Shown here: in pieces, positions 41,479-51,486 of the stretch
How the letters are laid out: every line of letters begins with the position of its first letter
Position numbering within the stretch: the stretch's first letter is position 1
Assembly (NCBI GenBank): GCA_902475025.1
Contig: CABRXX010000007.1
Location: 4,952 to 68,951 of the forward strand
Length of the DNA stretch: 64,000 bases
Direction: 5' to 3'
Source of the DNA: Merdiplasma sp905207905
GTDB lineage: Bacteria > Bacillota > Clostridia > Lachnospirales > Lachnospiraceae
Program-made: the position numbers and the translations under genes
The notes under the pieces: model-generated
Told to the model about the DNA's origin: nothing
What the model saw: the letters and a program-made list of their open reading frames with translations, nothing else
Database searches by the model: none

Positions 41479-43401
41479 TCACAGCTCCTCCAGCTCTTTC
41501 CGCCAGATGCGAACACAGGCATCACTGGGCATCCGAAGGTCTCCTCTTGGAGAAAGAGCTACGGTTCCCACCTTGGGCCCATCCGGCACGCAGGAACGCT
41601 TAAACTGCTGGGCAAAAAATCTCCAATAAAAAGTTTTCAGCCATTTCAGTATCACTTCTTCTTTATACATTTTTGCAAATGCCAACTTTGCAATTCTGTA
41701 TATTTTCAAAGGAGAATATCCAAAACGCATCACATAATACAAAAAGAAATCGTGAAGCTCGTAGGGTCCTACCAGATCCTCCGTCACCTGAGCAATCTCC
41801 CCATCTTTCGGAGGCAGCAGCTCCGGGCTCACCGGCGTGTCCAGCACATCCAGAAGGACGGCGCGAAGTTTTTCATCCTGACAGTTTTCTGCATAATAAT
41901 GCACCAGATGACGCACCAGTGTCTTGGGCACCGAGCAGTTGACCCCATACATAGACATATGATCCCCATTGTAGGTGGCCCAGCCTAACGCCAGTTCCGA
42001 CATATCTCCGGTGCCGATCACCAGGCCGTTTACCTGGTTTGCAATATCCATAAGCACCTGGGTACGCTCCCGGGCCTGACTGTTTTCAAAGGTCACATCC
42101 TGAATCTTGGGATCGTGCCCAATATCCTTAAAGTGCTGACTCACTGCCTCCCTGATATTTACCTCCCGCAAGGTACAGCCAAGGGCCTCTGTCATAGTGC
42201 AGGCATTGCGGTAGGTGCGGCTGGTGGTGCCAAAGCAGGGCATTGTCACTGCAGTGATATCCTTTCTGGAAAATTCCAGAAGATCAAAGGCCTTTACCAT
42301 CACAAGAAGGGCAAGAGTGGAATCTAATCCTCCCGAAATTCCCACCACAAGATGACTACAGCCGGTATGTTCCAGCCGCTTTTTCAATCCCATGGCCTGA
42401 ATCGTAAGAATCTCCTCACACCGATTGGCCCGATCTTCCCTGTCGGAAGGCACAAAAGGTCTGGGATCAAAATAGCGGGTCAGTTTGGTCTTTTCTTCCT
42501 TTACATGAAACTCTGTAACACAATATCCTTCCTCTCCCAGGCCGGGCCGCAGACTGTCATAGGTACTGATCCGCCTGCGCTCCCCTCTCAGTCTTCCCAC
42601 ATCCAGCTCACTGTAAAGGATACCTGTGGAAAACCGGGGCGAAGAAGCCAGACAGGTGCCGTTCTCCATGATCATCCTGTGCCCTCCGAACACCAGATCC
42701 TGTGAGGATTCTCCCTCACCTGCGCTGGCATAAATATACCCGCACACCAGTCTGGCTGACTGGGCAGCGATCAGAGACGTGCGGTATCCGCATTTCCCTG
42801 TAATCTCATTGCTGGCAGAGAGGTTGGCGATCACATTGGCGCCTGCCATAGCATGGTAGGTGCTGGGAGGCGCAGGCACCCACAGATCCTCACAGATCTC
42901 TGCCGCCACGGTAAGCCCTTCCAGTTCCGGACAGGTGAAGAGCTGATTCATTCCGAAAATCACCTGCTCTCCCTCCACCTCAATGGGAAACGCTTCCTCC
43001 CGGCCCGGATAAAAATAGCGTGCCTCATAAAATTCATTGTAATTGGGCAGATGACGCTTGGGCACCAGCCCCAGCAGTCTCCCGTTACTGATGGCCGCAG
43101 CCGTATTGTAGAGTTTTCCGTCCAGTTCCCAGGGCACACCCACGAAGATCAGCGCCTGCTTTCCTCTTGTGAAGGAAACAATCTCCAAAAGAGCTTTCTT
43201 AGCCTCCTTTAAAAGCTGTTCCTGCCAGAACAGATCCTGACAGGTATATCCGGTAATACAAAGCTCTGGAAACACCAGAAGCCTGGCCCCCGTTTCATAC
43301 GCCTCCTGAATCTGGCTGCATATCATTTCTCTGTTATAAATACAATCTGCCACCCTGATCTTTGGTGTCAATGCTGCCACCTTTATAAATCCGTCTCTCA
43401 T
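41479..43401 (-). CDS. nadE: Glutamine-dependent NAD+ synthetase
   Basis: 640 residues. An N-terminal nitrilase-type glutaminase has the Glu-Lys-Cys triad in FPELCITGY, PKRHLPNYNEF and AAEICEDLW. The synthetase domain has the PP-loop GISGGLDSTLALLV. It amidates nicotinic acid adenine dinucleotide, taking ammonia from glutamine through an internal channel. ATG 43401 has AGGAGG five bases upstream. Cytosolic. It follows a 38-bp tandem repeat region. Confidence 0.96.
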   Translation of the reverse strand: MRDGFIKVAALTPKIRVADCIYNREMICSQIQEAYETGARLLVFPELCITGYTCQDLFWQEQLLKEAKKALLEIVSFTRGKQALIFVGVPWELDGKLYNTAAAISNGRLLGLVPKRHLPNYNEFYEARYFYPGREEAFPIEVEGEQVIFGMNQLFTCPELEGLTVAAEICEDLWVPAPPSTYHAMAGANVIANLSASNEITGKCGYRTSLIAAQSARLVCGYIYASAGEGESSQDLVFGGHRMIMENGTCLASSPRFSTGILYSELDVGRLRGERRRISTYDSLRPGLGEEGYCVTEFHVKEEKTKLTRYFDPRPFVPSDREDRANRCEEILTIQAMGLKKRLEHTGCSHLVVGISGGLDSTLALLVMVKAFDLLEFSRKDITAVTMPCFGTTSRTYRNACTMTEALGCTLREVNIREAVSQHFKDIGHDPKIQDVTFENSQARERTQVLMDIANQVNGLVIGTGDMSELALGWATYNGDHMSMYGVNCSVPKTLVRHLVHYYAENCQDEKLRAVLLDVLDTPVSPELLPPKDGEIAQVTEDLVGPYELHDFFLYYVMRFGYSPLKIYRIAKLAFAKMYKEEVILKWLKTFYWRFFAQQFKRSCVPDGPKVGTVALSPRGDLRMPSDACVRIWRKELEEL

Positions 43402-43462
43402 ATTCTCCTCCTGCACTGATCCGGCTTTTGGCCGCCCCATCCCTGCTTTTCCTTTCGCCTGG

Positions 43463-43566
43463 CGGCCTGCCTCACCGGATCTGCCTTCTCCTGGTCCTGA
43501 CGGCCTGCCTCACCGGATCTGCTTTCTCCTGGTCCTGACGGCCTGCCTCACCGGATCTGCCTTCCT
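43463..43566. repeat. 38-bp tandem repeat, three copies
   Basis: CGGCCTGCCTCACCGGATCT begins at 43463, 43501 and 43539; the units differ by one or two bases and the third is partial. Lies between hslO and nadE. Confidence 0.9.
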
Positions 43567-43598
43567 TTTTGCCTGGCTCTGGCTCTGACTGCGCGTTC

Positions 43599-44477
43599 TT
43601 ACCTTGCCGCCCGCTCTAACAAAATTTTTAATTCTTCCACCGGAAATTCATAGCTTTTTCCACAGAAATGGCAATTAACCTCAATGGGTTTCCCATCCCG
43701 GATCATCTCCTTCAGCTCTTTTTTCCCAAGACTGATCAACGCCTTGGAAATCCGTTCTCTGGAACAGTCACACCGATAGGACACCTCTGTTTTTTCATTG
43801 ATCTCCAGACCAAACTCTCCCAAAAGCTCCTGCAGGATCTCCTCCGGGGTCATCCCCTGATCCAGCATAGCTGTGACAGAGGTAACGCTGGAAAGCTTCT
43901 TTTCCAGTTGATCCACCATCTCATCCGGAGTAAAGGGCATCAGCTGGATAAGAAATCCCCCTGCCTGGCGCACCGTATTGTCCCGGTTCATCAAAACTCC
44001 CAGACCTACGGAAGACGGAATCTGTTCTGAAACTGCAAAATAATAGGTAAGATCGTCCCCGATCTCTCCGGTCTGAAGCTCACAGCTTCCCACATAGGGT
44101 TCTTTCATCCCAAGATCCTTGATTACCTGAAGCATTCCGGAACCCACGGCTCCCCCCACATCCAGTTTTCCCTGAGCGTTGGCAGGGAGAAGCACTGCCG
44201 GATGATTCACATACCCCTTGGCATGTCCCTTGGAATCCGCAGTCACCGTCACTCCGCCCAAAGGCCCTTTTCCCTTAATCTGTAAAGTGAGAAGATCCTT
44301 CTCCCCCTTCATCATGGCTCCCATCATCACGCCCCCGGTAAGAAGCCGGCCCAAAGCGGCTGTGGCCACTGGACTTAAATTGTGGGCCGCTCTGGCCGTC
44401 TCCACCATCTGTCTTGTTGTGGCCCCAAAAGCCCGGATATAACTGTCTCCGGCTGTGGCCCTGATCAAATAATCCAT
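43599..44477 (-). CDS. hslO: Redox-regulated chaperone Hsp33
   Basis: 292 residues. The N-terminal holdase domain starts MDYLIRATAGDSYIRAFGAT; the C-terminal zinc switch has CDC (in YRCDCSRERI) and CHFC. Oxidation releases zinc and turns on chaperone activity. ATG 44477 is chosen because GAGGTGAGG lies six bases before it. The long upstream extension overlapping the next gene is rejected. Confidence 0.96.
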   Translation of the reverse strand: MDYLIRATAGDSYIRAFGATTRQMVETARAAHNLSPVATAALGRLLTGGVMMGAMMKGEKDLLTLQIKGKGPLGGVTVTADSKGHAKGYVNHPAVLLPANAQGKLDVGGAVGSGMLQVIKDLGMKEPYVGSCELQTGEIGDDLTYYFAVSEQIPSSVGLGVLMNRDNTVRQAGGFLIQLMPFTPDEMVDQLEKKLSSVTSVTAMLDQGMTPEEILQELLGEFGLEINEKTEVSYRCDCSRERISKALISLGKKELKEMIRDGKPIEVNCHFCGKSYEFPVEELKILLERAAR

Positions 44478-44511
44478 CTTCATCCTCACCTCATTATTTT
44501 CTTCACTCATA

Positions 44512-45363
44512 TCACAAAAGCAGTCCCAGCCCATCTGCCAGAATGCCTCCCAGCACTCCAAACAGATAAAGAATGCCTGTGATCTGCATATTTTCTTTTA
44601 AGCTCTTGTTAGTGCGAAACAGCACCAGCAGCCCAACCCCGGCTCCCACCAGCAAACCGGCCATCATAGCTCCTGCGCTCATAGCGCCTTCCATATAAAG
44701 AGTGGTGATCACCACAGAAGCTGCACAGTTGGGAATCAAACCGATCATGCCGGACAGCAACGGCCCTAACACCGGCTGATTAAAAATCAGCCCTCCCAAG
44801 GTCTCCATCCCTGTAAACTCAATGATCAGATTCAGTACCAGGGTGACGCAGAAGAGAAACAAAGCGATGCTCCCGGTATGATGCAGAGCGGACTTCCAGA
44901 TGCTCTCCTCGCACCCGCAGTGCTCATCGACGCACAGTTCATGAATATTTTCGCCGATCTTTCTCCGGTTAAATCCCCGAAACAAAAAATCTATCAGAAA
45001 TCCCGCCAAAACTCCATACATTGCCTTTACAGCCAGGATCCAAAGAATCACGGAAATGTCCGCCTGGCTGGAAATCAGGATTGGCAGCATCTCATCGGAA
45101 GTAGATAAAAATACAGCAATCAGCGTTCCCACAGTAATCACCCTGCCGGAAAAGAAACTGGCAGCGGCAGCTGAAAATCCGCACTGAGGAATCACTCCCA
45201 GGATCCCTCCAAACAAGGGGCCCATTTTTCCAGCCCTTCGAATTATCTTTTTGGTCTTTTCACTGGTTTTATGCTCAAGGTACTCCATGAGCAGATACGT
45301 TAAAAACAGAAAGGGAATGATCTTTATGGTATCTATCACTCCGTCCAGGAGAAGTTCTCCCAT
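44512..45363 (-). CDS. Putative heavy-metal/manganese exporter (ArsP_2-like multi-helix protein)
   Basis: 283 residues, about eight membrane helices in two similar halves, each with a conserved PxCG/PNCxxS-type motif: GVIPQCGFSAAAASFFSGR and GLIPNCAASVVITTLYMEG. This matches the PF11449 family, often annotated as putative manganese transporter or arsenic efflux protein. A cytosolic loop has CVDEHCGCEE and may bind metal. AAGGAGG lies seven bases before ATG 45363. Substrate is not established. Confidence 0.8.
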   Translation of the reverse strand: MGELLLDGVIDTIKIIPFLFLTYLLMEYLEHKTSEKTKKIIRRAGKMGPLFGGILGVIPQCGFSAAAASFFSGRVITVGTLIAVFLSTSDEMLPILISSQADISVILWILAVKAMYGVLAGFLIDFLFRGFNRRKIGENIHELCVDEHCGCEESIWKSALHHTGSIALFLFCVTLVLNLIIEFTGMETLGGLIFNQPVLGPLLSGMIGLIPNCAASVVITTLYMEGAMSAGAMMAGLLVGAGVGLLVLFRTNKSLKENMQITGILYLFGVLGGILADGLGLLL

Positions 45364-45445
45364 ATTTATGCCTCCTTATCTCTGCGAATCCTGTACTGCA
45401 AAACAATCCCGTCTAACTCTTCTACATCTCCGTCCCTCTTCTGCA

Positions 45446-47338
45446 CTACACTTCCTCCCCGTCATTCTGCTCCCGGATCTTTTTTGCCAGCTCTTCCAGT
45501 TCCATCCAGTACTCCATGGTCTCTTCCAGCTTTTTCTCCGCTGCCTCTTTTTTCTCCGACAGCTTTGCCAGTTCCACAAAATCACTGGCTGCTTCATTCA
45601 TAGCCCGCTCCAGCGCCTCGATCTCCTGCTCCTGCTGTGCAATCTGTTCTTCTATGGTATCATAATCCTTCTGCTGCTGCCAGGTGAATCTCAGTTTTTT
45701 CGGCTTCAGCCGAGGCTTCTTGGCAGATCCCCTCTCACCCTTGGCTTCCTGTACAGGCAAAGGTGGATTCTCTCTTGTCCCTGCAGGAGTTCCCATCTGT
45801 GCCGCAGTCTCTTCTTCCCACTGCTTTCTGGCTGCATAATCGGTGTAACCGCCCTCATACTGACGGATCTTTCCGTCCTCGAAAGCAAAAATCCTGCGCA
45901 CCACCCGGTCCAGAAAATATCGGTCATGGGATACTGCAATTACAATCCCATCAAACCGATCCAGATAATCTTCCAAAAGGGTCATGGTGGCAATATCCAG
46001 ATCATTTGTTGGCTCGTCTAAAATCAGCACATTGGGTGCTTCCATCAAAACCCGAAGCAGATTCAGCCGCCGCTTTTCCCCTCCGGAAAGCTTTCCAATA
46101 GGGCTGTACTGCTGATGAGAAGGGAACAAAAACCGCTCCAGCATCTTGGAGGCAGACACCAGCCCCTCCTCGGTAGGCACATATTCTGCGGTCTCCTTGA
46201 TATAGTCGATCACCCGCATATTCGGATCCATGGAGGAAAGCCCTTCGGCCGGACGCTCGCCCTCCTTCTGCTCCTGAATCTCCTGGGTATAATAGCCGAT
46301 CTTTACTGTCTGTCCGATTTCGATCTGTCCCTGATCCGGCGGCAGGATCCCGGCGATCATCTTCATCAGCGTGGTCTTTCCACAGCCATTTGGCCCGATA
46401 AAGCCCACTCGATCCTGCTTTAGAAAGATATAAGAAAAATCTTCAAACAGTTTCCGGTCTCCATAGCCTTTGGTCAGATGGGAAAGCTCAATGGTACTCC
46501 TTCCCATGCGGGTAGAGATGGAAGATAATTCCACTTTTGAATCGGTCTCCGGCCCTTTCTGATCCCGAAGCGCCTCGTATCTCTGAATGTGAGCCTTCTG
46601 CTTGGTAGATCTGGCTCTGGCCCCCCGCCGCATCCACTCTAGCTCCACACGAAGAATGGACTGACGCTTTCGCTCTGTGGCCTGGGCCATCTCCTCCCGC
46701 TCTGCCTTCAGTTCCAGAAAACCGGAATAGTTGGTCTGATAACTGTACACACTTCCCTTGTCGATCTCCACAATTCGGTTCGTGACGCTGTCCAGAAAGT
46801 ATCGGTCATGGGTTACCATCACCAAAGTTCCGCGGAAAGATTTTAAATACTGCTCCAGCCAGTCCGCCATCTCATTGTCCAGATGGTTGGTAGGTTCGTC
46901 CAAGATCAGGATGTCCGCCCCGGAAAGCAGCGCGGCCGCCAGCGCCAGCCGCTTCCGCTGACCTCCGGACAGCTGTTCCACTGGCTGCGTAAAATCAAGG
47001 ATTCCAAACCTGGTGAGCATAGCCTTGGCCTCTCCCTCCACGTCCCAGGCTTCCTGGTGGGAAGCACGGCCTTCCATCACGCACTGCAGCGCCGGGGTTC
47101 CCGGCTCAAACACCGGATTTTGAGGCAAGTAGCGTATCAGCACATGATTTGCCAGTACCACGCTGCCCGTATCCGGTTCTTCAAGACCTGCCAGAATCTT
47201 TAACAACGTAGACTTTCCGGTGCCGTTGATGCCGATGATTCCCACTTTCTCTCCTTCCTGAAGAGAAAAAGACACCTGCTGTAAAAGTATCCGCTCTGTA
47301 TATGATTTTGTTATCTGCTCCGCTGTCAATATATTCAT
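45446..47338 (-). CDS. ABC-F family ATPase (Uup-like)
   Basis: 630 residues with two nucleotide-binding domains: GINGTGKST with LSGGQRKRLALA, and GPNGCGKTT with LSGGEKRRLNLL, joined by the interdomain linker, and a basic coiled-coil C-terminal domain (about 560-625) typical of Uup. No membrane helices. ABC-F proteins act on ribosomes; some give antibiotic protection. This one is housekeeping-like, role inferred. GAGGG precedes ATG 47338. Confidence 0.92.
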   Translation of the reverse strand: MNILTAEQITKSYTERILLQQVSFSLQEGEKVGIIGINGTGKSTLLKILAGLEEPDTGSVVLANHVLIRYLPQNPVFEPGTPALQCVMEGRASHQEAWDVEGEAKAMLTRFGILDFTQPVEQLSGGQRKRLALAAALLSGADILILDEPTNHLDNEMADWLEQYLKSFRGTLVMVTHDRYFLDSVTNRIVEIDKGSVYSYQTNYSGFLELKAEREEMAQATERKRQSILRVELEWMRRGARARSTKQKAHIQRYEALRDQKGPETDSKVELSSISTRMGRSTIELSHLTKGYGDRKLFEDFSYIFLKQDRVGFIGPNGCGKTTLMKMIAGILPPDQGQIEIGQTVKIGYYTQEIQEQKEGERPAEGLSSMDPNMRVIDYIKETAEYVPTEEGLVSASKMLERFLFPSHQQYSPIGKLSGGEKRRLNLLRVLMEAPNVLILDEPTNDLDIATMTLLEDYLDRFDGIVIAVSHDRYFLDRVVRRIFAFEDGKIRQYEGGYTDYAARKQWEEETAAQMGTPAGTRENPPLPVQEAKGERGSAKKPRLKPKKLRFTWQQQKDYDTIEEQIAQQEQEIEALERAMNEAASDFVELAKLSEKKEAAEKKLEETMEYWMELEELAKKIREQNDGEEV

Positions 47339-47348
47339 CGATATCCCT

Positions 47349-48431
47349 CTAAGCCTCCGGCAAAATTTCCAGTTCCTTGGAGCAGTGATTCAAGATCTCC
47401 ACGCCATCCTCTGTCACCAGAACCAGATCCTCAATCCGGACTCCGCCTTTTCCTGGCAGATAGATGCCAGGCTCAATGGAAAAGATCATACCAGGCTCTG
47501 CCACCAGATCACTGGCCAGGGACACATCTCCCTTCTCATGCTCCTCCATACCGATAAAATGTCCCAGGCGATGGGTAAAGTATTCCCCATATCCTGCCTC
47601 TTCAATCACCCCTCTGGCAATCCGGTCGATCTCACACAGTGCAACGCCTGGACGAATCGCTGCCTCCGCTGCCAGCTGCGCCCGTTTCACAGTTTCATAC
47701 ACCCTTTTCTGTTCCTCATCCGCACTGCCATAGAAAAAGGTTCTGGTCATATCCGAACAGTACCCGTTCCTTACGCAGCCCACATCAAAAAGAACGCAGT
47801 CCCCGGACTTTAATACCGTATCATCCGGCTCGTGATGGCCCACTGCCGCATTGGCTCCAAAAGCTACAATCGGCGGAAAGGAATGGGACTCCCCTCCCAG
47901 GTTCTGATAGATAGTCAACAGCTGATCTGCCACCTGCCGTTCTGTAACTCCCGGATGGATTAATTTTTTAAACTGCTCCATAGCCTGATCGTTCACAGCG
48001 GAGGATCTGCGCATTTTCTCAATTTCCTCCTGATCCTTTCTGGCTCGTACCCGGTCAACGCACTGGGAAGACAGCACATACTCTGACCCGGTTCCCCGCT
48101 TCATCAGTGGCAGAAGGAAGCGGGCCGCCATGGTCTCATCGATTCCCAAAGGCTTCTTAGGATCCATCACCTGACTTAAAAGGGCTGTGCCGTCCTCCCC
48201 GTCCTTGTACCATACGATCTCTATATCTTCCATCTTTGGAAGCACAAAAAGCCGGTTGGCGATAAGGGTACGACCTCCGTCTGCCTTTACCGCCAAAGCC
48301 CAGAACCGCTCTCCCGGATTTTCAAAGTGCTCTGCCAAATAGTAGATCGCATAGGGATTGGTGACCACCATCTGGTCCACCCCTGCCTTTTTCATCTCTT
48401 CCAGTACCCGTTTCATTCTCTGTGCCTTCAT
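47349..48431 (-). CDS. M24 family metallopeptidase (Xaa-Pro dipeptidase-like)
   Basis: 360 residues. Creatinase N-domain then pita-bread domain with the five metal ligands visible in VLFDVGCVRNGYCSDMTRTF, HRLGHFIGMEEHE, SIEPGIY and GVRIEDLVLV. Cleaves Xaa-Pro dipeptides in relatives, using Mn2+ or Co2+. GGGAGG lies eight bases before ATG 48431. Eleven bases before the ABC-F gene. Exact specificity unknown. Confidence 0.92.
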   Translation of the reverse strand: MKAQRMKRVLEEMKKAGVDQMVVTNPYAIYYLAEHFENPGERFWALAVKADGGRTLIANRLFVLPKMEDIEIVWYKDGEDGTALLSQVMDPKKPLGIDETMAARFLLPLMKRGTGSEYVLSSQCVDRVRARKDQEEIEKMRRSSAVNDQAMEQFKKLIHPGVTERQVADQLLTIYQNLGGESHSFPPIVAFGANAAVGHHEPDDTVLKSGDCVLFDVGCVRNGYCSDMTRTFFYGSADEEQKRVYETVKRAQLAAEAAIRPGVALCEIDRIARGVIEEAGYGEYFTHRLGHFIGMEEHEKGDVSLASDLVAEPGMIFSIEPGIYLPGKGGVRIEDLVLVTEDGVEILNHCSKELEILPEA

Positions 48432-48567
48432 TCTATCTTCCTCCCTTTTCTTCTGTTTTTCCGGCCGCTGTTCCGGCTGTTTATTCTGCCACTCTGACTG
48501 TTTACACTATCGTTCCTGGATTTTCCGGCCGTCCTTCCTGCTTTTTACGCTGCCGCTCCTGAATTTC

Positions 48568-49548
48568 TCACTGCTGCTCCTGAAACTCCGGCTGCCCTTC
48601 CAGCTTTTCCCGCTCTCTCTGGGCCAGCTCGCTCAGTCTCCGAAGCCTGTGGTTCACTCCTGATTTGCCGACAGGAGGATCTAATAATTCTCCCAGTTCT
48701 TTTAAAGTAGCCTCCCTCTGCTCCAGCCTCAGCACAGCCACCTGAGCCAGGTTTTCCGGCAGATGTTCCAGTCCCACCTGCCGCATCAAAAACTCGATAT
48801 CTTCAATCTGTTTCACTGCCGCATTCACCGTCTTATGGATATTGGCAGTTTCACAGTTTACTTTCCTGTTTACGGTGTTTCTCATTTCTCTGACGATTCG
48901 GATATTCTCCAGCCTCATCAAAGCTCTGTGAGCCTCCATCACATTGAGGATGTCCACGATCTGGGCGCCCTCTTTTAAATACACTACAAAATGACCTTTT
49001 CGCTCCACGATCTTACCATCCAGCTCAAAACTGCAGATCATCTGCTGCAACTGCCTGGCCTTGGGCATAGTGGCGCACACGATCTCAAAATGATAAAATT
49101 TCCTGGGATCGCTGATGGAACCGGCCACCAGAAAAGCGCCCCGGATAAAGGCTCTGCGGCAGCAGGATTTCTGTACAATGAGATTGTCCACCAGCGAAAG
49201 ATTCTCCTCCACTTCCAGCCCCTGATTTACCAGCTTGGCTGCCCGCAGCACCCGAAGAGCCTCCTCATGGCCGGATACCGTCACCGTGTACATGCGATTC
49301 TGACCATGGGTGCCATGAATCCTCACCCCTACCTCCCCGATAATATGGAAAATCTTCCGAAGCAGCGCTCCGTATTTCCTTGCCACATAAAGGTTCTCCG
49401 TCTGAATTCGGATATGAACCCGGTCTCTGGTAGAGATAGAAACACGGCCACACATGGTGAGAATGGCCGTGAGCTCTGCGATCTGACAGTGTCTGGCACT
49501 ATTGATCTGGGCAGATAATTCTTCTTTTGTTTCACTTGAAAAAGACAT
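48568..49548 (-). CDS. whiA: DNA-binding protein WhiA
   Basis: 326 residues. Starts MSFSSETKEELSAQ; contains the LAGLIDADG-like fold region (FIRGAFLVAGSISDP) and the C-terminal helix-turn-helix (LKELGELLDPPVGKSGVNHR). In B. subtilis it affects chromosome segregation and cell division. GGGGGAAG precedes the ATG. Its usual neighbours rapZ and murB follow directly upstream. Confidence 0.97.
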   Translation of the reverse strand: MSFSSETKEELSAQINSARHCQIAELTAILTMCGRVSISTRDRVHIRIQTENLYVARKYGALLRKIFHIIGEVGVRIHGTHGQNRMYTVTVSGHEEALRVLRAAKLVNQGLEVEENLSLVDNLIVQKSCCRRAFIRGAFLVAGSISDPRKFYHFEIVCATMPKARQLQQMICSFELDGKIVERKGHFVVYLKEGAQIVDILNVMEAHRALMRLENIRIVREMRNTVNRKVNCETANIHKTVNAAVKQIEDIEFLMRQVGLEHLPENLAQVAVLRLEQREATLKELGELLDPPVGKSGVNHRLRRLSELAQREREKLEGQPEFQEQQ

Positions 49549-49563
49549 GGCGCTTCCCCCTGT

Positions 49564-50427
49564 CTAACGCAATATATCCTTATGGACAATCTTCAGACCA
49601 TACCCCTGTTTCTGGCAGAGATGATCATACAGCTTATTGGCCAGGGTCACCGAACGATGCTTCCCTCCGGTACATCCCATGGCAATCACCAGCTGATTCT
49701 TCCCCTCTGTCACATAGTTTGGCATAAGAAAATCCACCAGATCCGTAAGCTTGTCCAAAAAGGTCTGAGCTGTCTCAGAACTCATCACATACTCCTGGAC
49801 CTCCGGATCATTTCCCGTCTTGGGGCGCAGCTCCTCCACATAGAACGGGTTCGGCAAAAACCGGACGTCAAACACCAGATCCGCATCTACTGGGATCCCG
49901 TACTTAAAGCCAAAGCTCTGAACTGTGACAAACAGATTCTTGTACTCCTGCTGATGAACAAAAATCTTTTCCAATTCTGCTTTCAGATCTCTGGTAAGAA
50001 GCTGGCTGGTATCAATGATATAATCCGCCCGCTCCTTCAAGCTGGAAAGCATCTGCATTTCTCTTGCAATGCCCTCCTCGATGCTTCCTCCCTTGGCCAT
50101 AGGATGGCGTCTCCGGCTCTCCTTGTATCGCTTCACCAAAGTGGAACCCCCGGCTTCCATAAACAGGATCTCCTGATCCTCCCCTTTTTCGCCAGCCTTC
50201 TCCAGGGTCTGGATCAGCCGCTCCACAGACTCCGGGCCATGGAAGCCTCTCACGTCCAACCCAAGAGCCACCTTGCTGTATTCCTCTGCATTCCCTGCCA
50301 GGTCGATAAATTTCTCCACCAGAGGAATCGGCAGATTATCCACACAGAAATATCCCATATCCTCCAGCATCTTTAATGCGGTGCTCTTTCCGGCTCCGGA
50401 CATCCCCGTCACAATCACAAATCTCAT
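49564..50427 (-). CDS. rapZ: RNase adapter protein RapZ (nucleotide-binding)
   Basis: 287 residues. Walker A GMSGAGKSTAL at the N-terminus, LDVRGF, and the C-terminal GCTGGKHRSV loop identify RapZ/YvcJ. In enterobacteria it controls GlmS; in Firmicutes it binds nucleotides and links to YvcK-type physiology. GGGAGAG seven bases before ATG 50427; one base separates it from the murB stop. Confidence 0.97.
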   Translation of the reverse strand: MRFVIVTGMSGAGKSTALKMLEDMGYFCVDNLPIPLVEKFIDLAGNAEEYSKVALGLDVRGFHGPESVERLIQTLEKAGEKGEDQEILFMEAGGSTLVKRYKESRRRHPMAKGGSIEEGIAREMQMLSSLKERADYIIDTSQLLTRDLKAELEKIFVHQQEYKNLFVTVQSFGFKYGIPVDADLVFDVRFLPNPFYVEELRPKTGNDPEVQEYVMSSETAQTFLDKLTDLVDFLMPNYVTEGKNQLVIAMGCTGGKHRSVTLANKLYDHLCQKQGYGLKIVHKDILR

Positions 50428-50428
50428 A

Positions 50429-51352
50429 TTAGAACTCTCCCAGCATCTTCACTTCCGGCTCCAGCAAAACTCCGGACTGCTTCTGTACCCGCTCCTGCAC
50501 CTGTCGGATCAACTCCCGCACATCTGCCGCTGTGGCATTTCCTTTGTTTACTACAAAACCGCAGTGCTTTTCCGAGATCTGGGCTCCTCCCACAGAAAAT
50601 CCCCGCAGCCCCGCATCCATGATCAGTTTTCCTGCAAAATGCCCTTCCGGCCGCTTAAAGGTACTGCCTGCACTGGGCATCTCCAGAGGCTGCTTGGTCA
50701 CCCTCCGGTTCTTCAAATCTTCCATCTGGCTGCGAATCTTTTCCGGGTCTCCCGGCTGCAATCCCAGAACTGCCTCCAGCACCGTATAATGGCGCTTCTC
50801 CACCACACTGGTGCGGTAACCAAACTCCATTTCCTCTGTCTTTAAAGTAAGCACTTCTCCCTCCGGAGTCAGGACAACCGTCTGAAGCAGCACATCTCTT
50901 AACTCTCCTCCATAGGCTCCTGCGTTCATCACCGCAGCGCCCCCTATGGTGCCCGGTATGCCGGAAGCAAACTCAAATCCTGTAAGACCTGCGTCTAAAG
51001 CCGCCTTTGCAATCACGGACATCATGGCTCCCGACTGAGCAATGATTCTGGTTTCTTCCACCCGAACCCGGTTAAAATTCTTATAGAGCTGAATCATCAC
51101 GCCCCGGTACCCCTTATCTCCCACCAGCAGATTACTTCCATTACCCAGTATGTAATAAGGAAGCTTTTCTTCCTTACAGAAAGAAACCACCTGTCTGACG
51201 CATTCCATATCCTTTGGAATCACAAAATAGTCTGCCGGTCCTCCGATACGAAAAGTGGTGTGCCGGCTCATAGGCTCATTTGTCAGCACCTGCTCTCTGC
51301 CTGCTCTCTGGCAAAGCGCTTCATATCTATTCTGATTTATATTCTGCTTCAT
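50429..51352 (-). CDS. murB: UDP-N-acetylenolpyruvoylglucosamine reductase
   Basis: 307 residues. FAD-binding elements PYYILGNGSNLLVGD and GIPGTIGGAAVMNAGAYGGE, the catalytic Ser region PSAGSTFKRPEG and the C-terminal Glu-containing LLEPEVKMLG. NADPH-dependent step of peptidoglycan precursor synthesis. ATG 51352 (MKQNINQNRYEAL) is preferred over TTG 51364. Type I MurB-like length. Confidence 0.96.
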   Translation of the reverse strand: MKQNINQNRYEALCQRAGREQVLTNEPMSRHTTFRIGGPADYFVIPKDMECVRQVVSFCKEEKLPYYILGNGSNLLVGDKGYRGVMIQLYKNFNRVRVEETRIIAQSGAMMSVIAKAALDAGLTGFEFASGIPGTIGGAAVMNAGAYGGELRDVLLQTVVLTPEGEVLTLKTEEMEFGYRTSVVEKRHYTVLEAVLGLQPGDPEKIRSQMEDLKNRRVTKQPLEMPSAGSTFKRPEGHFAGKLIMDAGLRGFSVGGAQISEKHCGFVVNKGNATAADVRELIRQVQERVQKQSGVLLEPEVKMLGEF

Positions 51353-51422
51353 ATAAACTTCCAACTTTCTATGGTTTATTATCTTTTCTAATCATACAAT
51401 ATGCATGGCAGAAAAGCAAGAT

Positions 51423-51449
51423 ACTCTGATTTCCTCTTGGAATCAGAGC
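51423..51449 (-). terminator. Hairpin after the fusion gene
   Basis: CTCTGATT / AATCAGAG eight-bp stem, about 40 bases past the stop at 51487; weak T-tail. Confidence 0.5.
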
Positions 51450-51486
51450 AAACCCCCGCCGCAGTCATTGGAACACGCAGCAAGTT

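Noticed and set aside
45364..45445. yybP-ykoY manganese riboswitch before the ArsP_2-like gene
   Set aside because: The gap is too short and lacks the motif.
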